A DNA stretch of 64,000 nucleotides from Microglena sp. YARC (GCA_022414725.1 CM039462.1:4049936-4113935); one strand, 5' to 3'. Positions 46,736 through 56,085 are shown, counted from the stretch's first letter. A program made the numbers and translations. The notes: generated from the sequence alone by a model not told the origin.

Positions 46736-48833
46736 ACACAGACATACCCACAGCATCCTCTACTTCCCCCGGCCTGTTCCTACCCAATCCACACACACTC
46801 TCTTTCTCTCACCTTCGCCCCCAAAAGCCTCCCTTTCCCCAACCACCAACACGCACACACACTCCTCCTCCCTACCTCATACCCTTCACTACTTTGGCTG
46901 CGGGATTTAATCTTGCATTCTTGCAGAAAGAGGGGAAAGTGCAGACCAACAACTTGGGAACGCTCAGATCCTGATCACCCCGAGAACACCGGACCAGTGC
47001 AATTCCAAAGCAACAAACTTGCAGTTTCATATTCTCGTGCAGTGCCCCAGTTGATACTCGGTCAACTCTTGGAACAGCACAAATCGTGTTCCGCGATATT
47101 CGAAACAACGAAAAGAGCTTTCAGATATGGGGTGAGAGGAGCAAGCGCGAGAGTGGGCAGAGGGACGGAATGGCCTTGGCGATCTGAACAAAGTCGAATG
47201 AATCGCAACAACCAGCCAACCATGACGAAGGCGATGCGATGGCATGGCGAAAGTGCGCATGCGTGAGATGAACGGTAGCAACGCTCGCAGGCGGAGAAAA
47301 AAAGCATGACGATCTGAAGGTCTGGCTTGATTATGAGTCTGGCGTAACTGCTGAGGTTGGATAGCAAAGTCTTCACGCCTGGCTTGGTTAAGAGCAGCTT
47401 AGCAGCTTCGCGTTCATCCTGAGGCATGGGATCGCGTTGTTCACGTCCGGCTTGATTAAGAGCCTGGCGTAACTCCTCGAGTCGGGCAGCGTGGGCATCA
47501 CGTCGACTCTTGTTGGCTCTGCCTGGTTCTGTCCAGTTCTTCCTTGCTCATGCAAGCTCGCTTTGAGCGCTTGCTGGCGGTGTCGCGGGCCCTCCTGTCT
47601 ATTAGGACCGTTGGCATGCATCATGGTCGCATGCTCCGTGAAGAAGCAATGAACTGAAACGATTATTCTGAGCGCCATGCAAAGCGAGGGTCATCAGATG
47701 ACCTCCGAAGAGAGGATCTTCTGGATCTAAATTGCTTGCAGTCATTGTATGGGAGGCAAATGTGGGGATGAAATGAGCGCGCGCGCTTAACTTTGCGCAT
47801 CTGCAGTTTCGTTATTTGAACATTTTGCTGGGCGGGGTGTTGCGAGTTGGGTTTGACAGAAAGTCGGTTGCAAGTCGGTTACACTTCGCACGCTTATGGC
47901 ACGTGGGTACGCGATGATGACACCACCACGACCACCACGACCATGATTTCTTTACATATATATATATATCGTACTGACAGCAAAATTTAACGCTTCGAAA
48001 GATTTCACGGTCATTTTGAGGGGGTTTAATTTGATTTCACGTTATAAATTCACATTTTTTCACGCATGCGCACTTGATTCTTCATCTCAGCATTACATTC
48101 GTCATCTCATTATGCTATCAAATCGCCTGATTCGCTATCACATCGCCTGATTCGTGATTGGAGGTAGTTGACTTCCATACCCCAGCCTTTCTGCAGGCTC
48201 TATTGATACATTCATCTTGCTGCGAGCTAAGACACACGCACGGCTCATGGTATCTCTGCACGATCTAAGTCCTTGCAACCCTGTGACGTTCTTCCGACTT
48301 CCGACTTCCTTCTTGCTGTGTGCTCCTTGCACCGCGTGCAATACCCCTTCAAGATCTTCCCCCCCACCCCACCCCACTCCCACCCTGCAACGATAAGGTT
48401 ATTTTCGCGCTGAGCTGTAGCGAGTACGTGACAGAGTTGACCAAACGAAGGCCCTTTCGGGAAACAGCTTGCACGCCCAACCAGGTATCTATGCGCGAAG
48501 AGGAAGCTACAGGTAAGCAACTTTGCTCTCGCGCAATTCCGATGTTTCAACCTCAGTCTGAAACTGCGCAGATGCTCGTTTGCAATTTCCAAAAGTCTTT
48601 GCATTTCCGCGTCGCCTGACGAAACGTCCAAGCGTCTGCGCGATTTCGAACTCAGCTGGAAACATCATAATCGCTTCTGTTAAACCCATCTGCTAAAGTG
48701 GCCGAGAGAAGATCAGATTAATGGGAACGGAGAAGCAGGGAAGTACGTGTGTGTTGGCGGGTTAAGGGGTGAGGCGAATGTGAGATTAGGCCTGGGTCGA
48801 GGTTTGGGCAGAGTGGGGACTGTGTGTGTGCGT

Positions 48834-48889
<56 letters not shown>

Positions 48890-50494
48890 ATGCGTCAGCA
48901 TTTGAAGTGGGGGAAACATGATGACTGTGTTTATGACAGGGATGGAGGTGATGACATATGTGTAGCCCATTCCGTAACCCAGCCCCACGGGCACCCCATT
49001 ATGATTGGGGTGGGGGTGATGTGTGTCTGTGTGGCCACCGGCCACACAGGCTACCGTACTAATATAATACATGTATATACCTCAGAATGTTTATATACGT
49101 ATATGTATATTCACCTGCGTTTACAAACATGCTTGATCCTAACCGCCAGTACTGATAGTCCTGGCTCATTTTTTTAGACCCAGTTCCTCCAATTAGTATC
49201 AGCCCATCTGCGTCAAAGCCAACTAGTGGGTTGTCCTCCAGGTCAGCCATCATCCTGCCAAGGTGAAGAATTGAAGAGATAGTTGTGTACTTGTATGTAT
49301 AGTCAAGTCTTTGTAAGCAAGGAGTAACATAGCAGCACAGTACTGTTCCCACCAAGTCTCCCACACATCCCATACCACCCCGAGTGTCCCCCACATACTC
49401 TGTCCCCCCCCTATCCTCCCATCGGCCTTCATCCTGACAAGGATGAAGATGTGAAAATACTTTTTGAGTTGTTGGCACTGTTTCATTTTTGGTCACTCAT
49501 GGCAGCCTCCCGCCAGCTCCTTTAGCCAACCACTGGTAAAATCCCCAAGCTTTCAGCTGCATTTGAATGCTTGTCACAGGGGGGGGGGAGGGGGGAAAAG
49601 TGAAATGCACCATCACAAAACAGTGCTGAGGCACCTTTCTGCAGACCCCCCCCCCCCCCCGGCTCCGGAACCCACTGTACAGCCACTATCTCAGCCACCA
49701 CTTAGTGTTATGGTGTCTAATTAGGCTCATTATACAGGGTTTTCAAAGGCCTATCCATTGAGGTTGGTCTAGAGACCGTTGGGAATGTTTAAATCATCAT
49801 CATCAATGTTACATAGTTGGGTGGGGCTTGGGGGTCTGGGCCCCTAGGCCCCTCATATGCCCACCTTTAACACTGTGCAGAGGGGGTGCTACCCCCAAAT
49901 ATGTCAGCCCTTCTGGATAGCAGATTGTCAGCTTCAAGGTGCACTAGGCCGCACTGAAGCACTGGAAAGCTTACGATATGAGCTTGCAGATGCACTAGGT
50001 TGCCTAAGGTTTGGATGAAGAGAGAGCCCAGGGAGCCGCCTAGAAGCTGCTGCTTGCAGTTGAAAATAAAAGCATTGCACCGGGTACACAACAGCGGTTT
50101 GAGAGCATGCTGTCTGTGGCAACACTCTCACAGTTTCACCAGCAATTCAACATAAGGGCAAAAGCCATAGCTGCCCCCCCACCCCCCCCACACACACCCC
50201 ACCCCCACCCCCCCCCCCACCCCCCCCACCCCTCACACACACACACCACCCCCACCACCCTGGACACCCTGCATCGTATCAAGCACAACCAGCCGTTGAA
50301 TTGAATAGTTTAGGTGGCAACACACTCACCGTTTGACCTGCAGCTCTACACCAGGGCAAATGCCATGGCTGCCCCCCCCCCACACACACACACACGCACA
50401 CACACACTACCGTGTTATTCTGAGGGCTAGAAAAAAAGTGCCTGGAAAGCAGGAAAGTATATGATTTCTTCAAAATGTCAGATTTTCCCCTCGA

Positions 50495-50525
<31 letters not shown>

Positions 50526-50659
50526 ACACCGCGCGGCCCCCAAACTTTGGAGGTCCAGCACTTGTTTTCTACTGGGCAAAATTAAGAGATAGAACCGGAT
50601 TCTTCATCCACTTAATGATATATAAAAAGTTGGGAGATGGTGTCATTTTGGTTAAAAGT

Positions 50660-50690
<31 letters not shown>

Positions 50691-52313
50691 GGCTTGTCAT
50701 ATCAAAATTTCATACACATCAGCTAGCGTCAGTTTTCGCACACGGGTGGGTGAAAGGAGCTGCCTAGAAGCTGCTATGCGTAATCAAACAAATTAACAGT
50801 GGTCATTGGGTTATGTTATTGTGTTGTGTTGTGTTATTTGGTTATCTTATTGGGTTATGTTATTGCGACGCAAGCCTGATTTCAGGATTGTGGACTAGCA
50901 CAGTATAGGGCGGAGTGAGGAGTTCAGGGGGCAGCGTGTCACACTGGTCGCACCAAGTCGCTAAATTTGAGACGCGTCCGACAAAGACAAACAGTGCCTA
51001 TCATCCATTATCCAGGTATCATACATGATTTCAAAACGCTATTTCCCCATATACCAGTCAGTAAGGAAGAGGCCAACAATTACATCACACTGCCATCGAC
51101 AAGCAATTATTGACCCAAGACAAGCCCGCTCCACAATATCTAGGAGGGGTCTTCCAACTAATTCTCAAAATAAGATAGGAAATATTGCAAGCAAGCAACC
51201 AAGATTGCAGCTAGAAAGCAATATTGCTTGTACTAATGAAGATATCAATTGTTGCAAGGCAGGCTCCATTCAACAACCAACAACCAAGATAAAAACTAGG
51301 GTAGGGCCGACGTATGAAGGTATACTCATAAATTTATAAGCTCATACGTATATATACGCCGCATATTTTTTCTTGAAACGTATGAGTATAGACGTATACA
51401 TACGTATGAGTTCTACTTCGAAAAGTTCTCGGCACTTAACTTTCTTGGTTTTCATTCATTTTATCATTTAGATAGCTCATTGGAAAGCTGTTGACCTCCT
51501 CTGTCACAATCTGCAATGACATTAATCTTTCACACATACCATTTTGTTTAAATGTGGCCTACAGTTTGATTTAGATAGCCAGGATGGCACACATATCAGA
51601 GCGCCACCTAGCCTTCCATTCCACAAGCTGTGTTCCTACGTGGGGTTGAAGGATTGATAATGCAAGCCTAGTGCAATGTGAAGATGGACAATATTGCAAT
51701 ACAGTTATATATTTACATTATTATAACCTGTAGCCGACTCACAGAGCTGCCTAGAAGCTGCTGCACACATGGTCTGAAACCTGTAGCTGACTCACAGAGC
51801 TGCCTAGAAGGTGCTGCACACTTGGTCTGATACCTGTAGCTGACTCATAGAGCTGCCTAGAAGCTGCAGCATACTTTGTCTGAAACCAGTAGCTGACTTA
51901 GAGAGCTGAGTATAAATAATGATGTGGACATGGACAATATTAATATATTATTGGCATTGAATGGATCCCTTAGATCGGCACCGCGCTTCTTGGTCGACGC
52001 GCTTTCTGGCCGTGATTTCTTTTCTAGATTTTGACAACCTAAAATTGCCAGAATATATTTTTAAGAGTTGACATATGAAACCAATGAAATTAGCAACGCT
52101 GCAATATCTTAAAACCCATGAAAAAGTATTGTCCCAAGAAGTGCAATAATTACTCATACGTTTTTATACGTTTATATGCATACGTTTATACGTTCATACA
52201 GCATATAAAAATGGAAATATACGTTTGCTTCCCAACCCTAATAAAACACAAATCACAATACAGCACTGTCTACGTAGAGTCTTCTTCACATCCCATACCA
52301 CCTCAAGTGCCCC

Positions 52314-52346
<33 letters not shown>

Positions 52347-53035
52347 GTACCAGTCTGCAAAAAAGAAACCAACTACGAAGACAGCGATGTTTGCAGGACA
52401 GGCTCCCAGCTACAGCCGCCACCACCCATTCCCCACACACCACCAATATATCAATCCACCATCCCTAAGACATTGTACTAGGACATGCGATGTCACCCTC
52501 AATCCCAATGTTTTTTTGTGCACGATGCGTTGCAAAGTGAGCGACTCGGTGCGACCCTAGCTAGTGCGGCGCACTGCCCCCCAACCCCCCCAGGGATCTA
52601 CGCCTCTCGCTCTACCCTATACTGTGCTACACCACAATCCTGAAATCAGGCTTGCATCACAACTTTTTCTACACGGTGGGGGGGAAAACAGTGCCCTACT
52701 CTCCTTCATACCAGTCTGCAAGGAAGAGACCCATAATTAAGATAACAATGTTTGCGAGGCAGGCTCCATTTAACAAACAAGAAAATAACAAAATATCCCA
52801 ATACTGCACTATCTCCTTCACATCCCACACCAAGCCATGTGCCTCCACATCCCCTGCCACCCCCAACCCCCTCTCGTACCAGTCTGCAAGGAAGAGACCA
52901 ACAATGAAGACAACAATGTTTGCGAGGCAGGCTCCATTCAACAGCCAGGAGTTTATCCTCTCTTTTGGCCACTTGCGTTCTTTCTCCAGATTGCACTGCT
53001 GCATATGGTGCTGCTGCATCTGTTCTTCATTCCGC
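38130..53035 (-). CDS. Rhomboid-like (plant RBL-type) membrane protein, probably inactive; seven exons, N-terminus missing
   Basis: Minus-strand exons 53035-52880, 49254-49115, 43146-43063, 42231-42127, 41400-41207, 40153-40019, 38213-38130; every junction is in phase with GT-AG. Order follows plant RBL proteins: WLLNGACLANIVVFIVGLFL (first span), NPLVGFDADGL, DYQYWRLGSSMFVNAG (where WLHAG is usual), VWFNVGTVYTYGMF, ITAGASGPAVGMLGG (GxSG with the catalytic Ser), RNHLLTAAMMGMSLGLAFLI, PFIDNSGNTIALVAGFM, a last span, a Cys-containing CCDD/CLLCITHYL end and an acidic DSSDEEDS tail. The catalytic His (usually DN-x-A-H) is Asn, so proteolysis is unlikely. About 299 codons are seen; the first exon was not found. 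Long introns contain exon echoes and a Helitron palindrome. Confidence 0.85.
38290..38400 (-). repeat. Echo of the last rhomboid-like exon
   Basis: AAGAGTCAACTACAAGTTCC and TGGCTACTTGACGTCATTG mirror AAGAGTCAACTACAGGTTCC and TGGCTACTTGTCGTCATC of exon 38130-38213 and its 3' flank; spacing is about 208 bases. The copy lies in the intron just upstream of the exon and has lost the reading frame. Confidence 0.8.
38657..38745 (-). repeat. Dispersed repeat family F copy (reverse)
   Basis: GTTAGCCCCAGTGCAAGCTA, CCTCTCAACCTCGCGCCTCG and TATTTATTTATTTTA. Confidence 0.8.
38845..39034. repeat. AGC-core TIR element, complete copy
   Basis: Left GGGTACGAGCAGCAGCTTCT; right GGAGCTGCCTGGAAGCTGCT, ACTCGTTGCTGAAAATAACA. 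Confidence 0.88.
39078..39450. repeat. Partial tandem duplication (GCATTGCATTGCTCACCCC / CACAGCTGC)
   Basis: GATGCATTGCATTGCTCACC and GTGCATTGCATTGCTCACCC are 110 bases apart; AACACACAGCTGCTTGAAGG-CTCGCTCTTTGATGCATCG recurs as ATACACAGCTGCATGCCGG-CTCGCTCTTTCATGCATCG. A GCAAGCCAGGCAGGGCATGC block at 39328 recurs at 39722. Confidence 0.8.
39470..39632. repeat. (GTT)n-type microsatellite
   Basis: Interrupted TTGTTG/TTGTCG/TTGCTG run. Confidence 0.9.
39790..39990 (-). repeat. Two echoes of the 3' part of exon 40019-40153
   Basis: GGCTTGTCTACGTTAAGGCT-GATCATGCCGATGATGATGG (39943-39982) copies exon text GGCGTGTCCACATTAAGGCC-GATGATGCCGATGATGATGA (40042-40081). A shorter copy GAGGCTTGTCCACGTTAATG is at 39803. 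Both lie downstream of the exon in the gene's direction. Confidence 0.82.
40300..40411 (-). repeat. Echo of the 3' half of exon 41207-41400
   Basis: AGAGGAAGCCAGCCGTGCCC, ATAAAGCCAGTCACCAAGGC, TATGGAGTTGCCGCTAT match AGGAGGAAGCCAGCTGTGAC, ATAAAGCCAGCCACCAGCGC, TATGGTGTTGCCGCTAT. Read through, it still gives GNSIALVTGFMGTAGFLFV, then breaks. It is downstream of the true exon in the gene's direction. Confidence 0.85.
40418..40615. repeat. AGC-core element, subfamily A2
   Basis: GTCCTTTTTGGGCTACACGT-AGCAGCTTCTAGACAGCTCC at the left, GGAAACTGCCATGCGTAGCA-AAACAAAAATAG at the right; interior has CATTCCAATGCAGCTGACAG and TGACCCAGTGACTGGC. Confidence 0.8.
40781..40925. repeat. MITE-like family B copy
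   Basis: GGGACCGGCATATCATATGA start, ACACTGCCGTTCCCTACA end. Confidence 0.88.
41519..41576 (-). repeat. Echo of the acceptor and 5' end of exon 41207-41400
   Basis: AGGAGGTGGTTTCGAAAATG, TCGGTTGTGAAGCATCCAC, GCCAGACTGCCACCTGAA parallel AGGAGGTGGTTTCGGAAACG, TCGGTGGTGCAGCAGCCACA, AGCTAAACTACCACCTGAA. The acceptor CAG is kept; the copy is upstream of the exon. Confidence 0.85.
41831..42075 (-). repeat. Two echoes of the 3' half of exon 42127-42231
   Basis: Copies at about 41831-41950 and 41975-42075 keep the complement of GTGGTTTCTGC-AACATA, CAGCTG-TGGTATGTTAGGTG and flank CATGGC-TCTACAAGGAT. In the first copy the GASG-equivalent serine codon is Cys (TAGACCP-like change), so neither could supply an active site. 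Confidence 0.85.
42283..42660 (-). repeat. Three echoes of the 5' half of exon 42127-42231 plus a poly-G tract
   Basis: At about 42290, 42433 and 42560 the text CAATCTGTAATATCCCACTG-GTGACA-AGACAAATGC-AAGCTCAAAGAAAG repeats with a G/T-rich spacer. Each keeps the acceptor-side AGCTC and the first ~45 exon bases, then turns into GCAGCCTATRTTWGCAGATA. Unit about 130-140 bp. Confidence 0.88.
42762..43015 (-). repeat. Three echoes of the 3' end and donor of exon 43063-43146
   Basis: The exon end/donor ACGTACCTAATGCCCACGGA-GACAGATAGCTGCCGATGA recurs as CCTAATGTCCATGGCTACAG-ACAGCTGGCGATGA (42780), ACGTAAAGCCCATAGCAACA-CACAGCTGGCGATTA (42883) and ACGTACCTAATGCCCATGG (42985). Confidence 0.85.
43600..43900 (+). 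other. Coding-like Gly/Thr/Pro-rich fragment, unassigned
   Basis: The frame from 43605 reads a basic Arg/Gly stretch, then STGGTPDGGPGTGGTPDPST and an acidic NEESEGGNPLSKE tail. It contains a CACCGGTGGCACCCCTGA direct repeat. It could be a fragment of a retroelement Gag or a captured exon; no domain recognised, antisense to the rhomboid-like gene. Confidence 0.3.
44416..45058. mobile_element. TIR transposon family T, short copy (643 bp)
   Basis: CGTACTGACAGCAAAATTTC at the left, TTTTGCTGTCAGTACG at the right, TA-rich flanks on both sides. Compared with 29820-31021 it jumps from AGGGTTT to GAGCAATACATGAACAC, lacking about 550 interior bases including most of the ORF. An in-frame MITE-type deletion derivative, or the ancestral form before capture. 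Confidence 0.88.
45062..46536 (+). mobile_element. Helitron-like element, copy 1
   Basis: The 3' end has a GTGGCC-ACC-GGCCAC hairpin (46505-46519), 13 bases, then CTAG (46533-46536) followed by T: the hairpin plus CTRR|T end typical of Helitrons. The interior frame 45409-45663 reads RRARNTASQRSKRACQSKED and repeats of RRHDARAARSEELRHA type, resembling the basic N-terminal repeats of Helitron Rep/helicase proteins. No Rep (HUH) or helicase domain is present, so it is non-autonomous. The 5' end (TC) is not fixed; TCATGGTCGTGG near 45085 is a candidate. Confidence 0.65.
46553..47966 (-). mobile_element. Helitron-like element, copy 2 (inverted)
   Basis: Mirror of copy 1: CTAG at 46556-46553, hairpin at about 46570-46585, coding-like remnants on the minus strand from 47660 (RRARDTASKRSKRACMSKEE in a broken frame) to 47060. 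Its frames carry independent indels from copy 1. Confidence 0.65.
47970..48063. mobile_element. TIR element T, 94-bp terminal fragment
   Basis: CGTACTGACAGCAAAATTTA, then GATTTCACGGTCATTTTGAG and GAATTTATAACG-complement; equals the right end of 44416-45058 in reverse, cut at CACGCATGCGC. Confidence 0.88.
48064..49062 (+). mobile_element. Helitron-like element, copy 3 (5'-truncated, diverged)
   Basis: Ends with the same GTGGCC-ACC-GGCCAC hairpin (49031-49045), 13 bases, then CTAA|T (49059-49062). Shares GTAACCCAG-CC and GGGGTG blocks with copy 1. It contains the 52-base poly-G tract. Confidence 0.6.
48835..48886 (+). repeat. Poly-G tract of about 52 bases
   Basis: Uninterrupted G run, the longest in the window; length is probably uncertain in any assembly. 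Confidence 0.95.
49478..49580. repeat. AGC-core element, subfamily A2, left part
   Basis: GTCACTCATGGCAGCCTCCC-GCCAGCTCCTTTAGCCAACC, then CCCCAAGCTTTCAGCTGCAT, TTGAATGCTTGTCA. Confidence 0.6.
49890..50078. repeat. AGC-core TIR element, right two thirds
   Basis: Interior GATTGTCAGCTTCAAGGTGC-ACTAGGCCGCA duplicated (49924 and 49981), right arm GGGAGCCGCCTAGAAGCTGC, TGCTTGCAGTTGAAAATAAA. Confidence 0.75.
50100..50535. repeat. Duplicated block with C-rich and (CA)n tracts
   Basis: GGCAACACTCTCACAGTTTC-ACCAGC, AGGGCAAAAGCCATAGCTGC then C-runs (50105-50260) recurs as GGCAACACACTCACCGTTTG-ACCTGC, AGGGCAAATGCCATGGCTGC (50312-50400). Poly-C/CA tracts follow each copy. Confidence 0.8.
50746..50790. 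repeat. AGC-core element, right end only
   Basis: AAGGAGCTGCCTAGAAGCTG, CTATGCGTAATCAAACAAAT. Confidence 0.75.
51075..51165 (-). repeat. Dispersed repeat family D copy (reverse)
   Basis: TTATTGACCCAAGACAAGCC, CGCTCCACAATATCTAGGAG, GGGTCTTCCAAC; inserted in an exon echo. Confidence 0.8.
51728..51910. repeat. Triple tandem of an AGC-core right end, about 61-bp unit
   Basis: ACCTGTAGC-GACTCACAGAG, CTGCCTAGAAGCTGCTGCAC, ACATGGTCTGAA is repeated three times with few changes, then a fourth partial. Confidence 0.9.
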
Positions 53036-53119
53036 CTGCATAGAAAGAGGCAAAGAGGAATAAGAATTGTAACAAAAACTACTGCATCACTCAATTCACT
53101 CAATTGCCAGCTTGCCGCA

Positions 53120-53181
<62 letters not shown>

Positions 53182-55997
53182 CTTCTCTTTCTTTACCGCT
53201 GCTGCCATGAATTTATCATTAAAATTACTTCTGAGTATAGCCTGTTATCATGTTTAGGTGTCGACAGGAGAAGAAGAATAATTAGTAATTGTTTTTAGAT
53301 GCCTTCAGGTGTCTACCCGTCTCCAGAATGCAATTCGTCCCCCCGTGCGACGCCATAGAAACCAGTAATAGTAGAACCTCACAAATTCAACCACATGACT
53401 TCCAGCCTGTGTATAAAGAGAATGTCCCGGGCATGACTTAAGATCACTTGAACAAACCCACACAGGCGTACGTGGCCCATTTTTGTGTCAACTGCAAGGG
53501 CATCCAAAGAACATTATAATGTAAAATCATGATATGTTGAAACTCAAACCAATGGTACTGTACTAGTGTTCATTATATTTGATGAAGTGCTCCAGGGTTC
53601 CGTACTCCTTATGGGGTGTAGCTGTCCGCATAAAACAATCCCCCCCTCCCCTTCTAACACACACACACACTAAGAAATCCCACTGGATTTGGAGGAGTGC
53701 AGCCCATGGAGGAGGGTGGGTCTGAGTCTGTTGCGTTGACTTCACCTGCACCTCACCAGAGATCGGTACTACGTCCAAGTTCACGCATGGTTTTCTTACC
53801 GCTCCTGGTCTACTGACTGCCAATACGCTGCTGAACCGCCAAGCTCGACAGCTTCCTGACGGGGGCTCGACATCGTGACTTGGGTCGCACCCGGTCGCAC
53901 CCTTGTCTACTAGCTTTGGATCTCCTCCGGGTCAATGCAAAACATGGGTTTCTCAGATTGACTCTGCCCTCAGTTTATGGCCGACACCAAAGCCTTGGCC
54001 GAAAGAGGGTGGTGCTATTGTTATTCCCGAGTGATTGTCCGGTCCAGAGTTCCTTGGAATCATCAGCTCGTGTGCCTGCGTAGTTCGGACATGTTTAGGG
54101 CCATGCAACAGCACCAGGCCCGGTTCAGATCGATCGAGTCGAATCAAATGAAATGTTCGTTGTTCGAGCTTCAACTAATAGATTGAAGAGTTCAATGCAC
54201 CGGGGCTGGTGAACGGATGTGAGGATATGGGACAGTGACGCGTCCGCATAATGCACCGGTAAGCTCAGTGTGGTCTCAACCAAATCAGTTGCAGGTTGGT
54301 TGGTTGGTTGGATTGGGACCCCCAGACTGCGCGCCTGTGAGGAACCTGGTGAGGAACATGCATGGTATGCTCCAGGAGGGGGTAGCTACCCGGGTAGCTA
54401 GGGCAAAAATTCACTTCTAGCACGTCTCTTAAGCCGGTTTTCGCCAAGCTGGAACGCGTTTTTTTTGTAGATCTTCAGTTGACAACGTCGTGGTGAAGCA
54501 TCGCAAAATCAGCGTTCCAATTCGGTGAAAACGTCCAAATGTTGGCTTGGACATGGCTAAAAAGGCCGGAAAACGAAACGTATAAGGTACTCCTTGTACA
54601 CTTTTTCCGAGCCATTTTTTCTCGACTTACAATACATACAACTGCATACAACCAAATGTTTAACGCTGGCAAAAAAATAAAATTTCCATATTTGGAATAC
54701 AGACTAGAAAAGGTAGTTGTGGTACATTTTGCCCCCAAATTTGCCCAAATGGGCACAAATATCATGTTTAAGGAGTCTCATTCTAGATGGAAACACTACC
54801 CAAGTTGGTAATCACTAGTTTGCACCCTCCCAGCATATTCTAACTAGATAGATTTGGTGTAGAAGTTGAGAAGACCATCCATTTGACCATGTACCAAGCC
54901 AGGCCATTCCCGGCCCTTACAGGCTGGCATACAGACAGGCTGGCGTCTTCTGGCGCTTGTGACTCGTGCTCATGGCGTCAATTGTCATCAAAGGGCGCGT
55001 AGGTCGAACACCCGGGGCTGTTATAGACTTCTAGAAGACTCATCCAGAAGACTCCGTCCATGCCCTAACTTGCAGTTACTTGCTAACCCTAGCTGACTTT
55101 GGTACTGATGGAGGTGCGATGATGAATGGGAGGCAGACGCGAAATTAGATATGCATGGTGCGATTTTGCCCAGGGCCTTGTCGTCAAACTAGAGATTTGG
55201 GGTGCAATGAGCAAGGCCCAAATACGACCTGAAAACGCACCAGGCTAAAATGCACTTTCCGCTGAATCGCACCCTAAACACAACCCTGATATACAGAACT
55301 ACCGTCTCTAGCCACCAGTTTGCTTCCTTTTTTCGACTGATCCTAGTTTTGATTTCCAGATTTCTGGGGGCAACTACAAACCTCTCAAGCTTCCATGCTT
55401 CCTGTTGTATAAAATGTGATTATAGGTAGGCTGTGTTGCTGTCCTGTCACAGCAATGATTTGTGGAGTTGATGTAACGAACCTTCTCTCTCAGGGCCGGT
55501 TTGCTTGTCGGTGTGAAATGGGTTGAGGCGGAGGCCCGACTAGTTCTGCATCCACTACCGTACAATCGTACATGTGAATATGTGATGAGCTCAGATTTTG
55601 ATAGGAATGGATACCTATGATCCCTTTTATTCAGCATCACAATAAAACTCATCCACGCTGACTTAGAAAGTATTTTCTCGCTCTTTAGTGTTACATTCTA
55701 GGGATAGCCCCAAAGGCTAAAACGATAATAGACTTCACGAACTTGGATTCTCAATCTGTTATATCTGCAGGAGGATCTTACTGAGCACTTTTAACCTTAA
55801 CCACACATGATGGGCACGGAGGGCCTGGTTTTTGTGATATGCAGTACTATGTTTTTACGAACATCTATCATCCTCATGTTACAATGATTCCTCTTCTGTC
55901 TAAAACATAGTCTAGCCACTATGGGGCACTATCGCGAACTATAATGAAGCCGCTAGGTGTTAAAAAGGGTGTCGCGGAAGCTGGGGAGTGTACATTA

Positions 55998-56085
55998 CCT
56001 TAGCCTTAGCTTAGCTTAGCTTAGCTTAGCTTAGCCTTACATTACCCTAGCTTAACTTACCTTAGCCTTACCTTACCTTAGCTGG
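55998..56085. repeat. Degenerate CTTAG pentamer array
   Basis: TTAGCTTAGCTTAGCTTAGC with CCTTAC and CCTTAG variants; about 17 units. Confidence 0.9.

Larger units (their letters stand above)
44966..48063. repeat. 3.1-kb imperfect palindrome in a rhomboid-gene intron
   Basis: Left arm 44966-46544 and right arm 46546-48063 are reverse complements with roughly 10-15% differences by eye and some length changes. The centre (46507-46583) is a 77-base perfect hairpin with (TA)n in the middle. Each arm consists of about 95 bases of TIR element T plus one Helitron-like copy, so the whole composite was duplicated in inverted form. Confidence 0.92.
51040..52790 (-). repeat. Three echoes of the 3' half of exon 52880-53035
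   Basis: Exon end/donor CTCGTACCAGTCTGCAAGGA-AGAGACCAACAATGAAGACA-ACAATGTTTGCGAGGCAGGC-TCCATTCAACA recurs at 52707-52785 (closest), 52344-52410 (diverged) and 51045-51275. The last copy is split: a family D repeat (51075-51165) sits inside it. All are downstream of the exon in gene direction and all keep the donor-side GTACCAGTC or ATACCAGTC. Confidence 0.88.

Noticed and set aside
53563..53823. First exon of the rhomboid-like gene (AVSRPGAVRKPCVNLDVVPI frame)
   Set aside because: The frame begins at a TTG, not ATG, has no clear donor in the needed phase and no similarity to RBL N-termini that I can see.
55998..56085. CTTAG array as an interstitial telomere
   Set aside because: The unit is not a known plant/algal telomere repeat (CCCTAAA or CCCTAAAA type).
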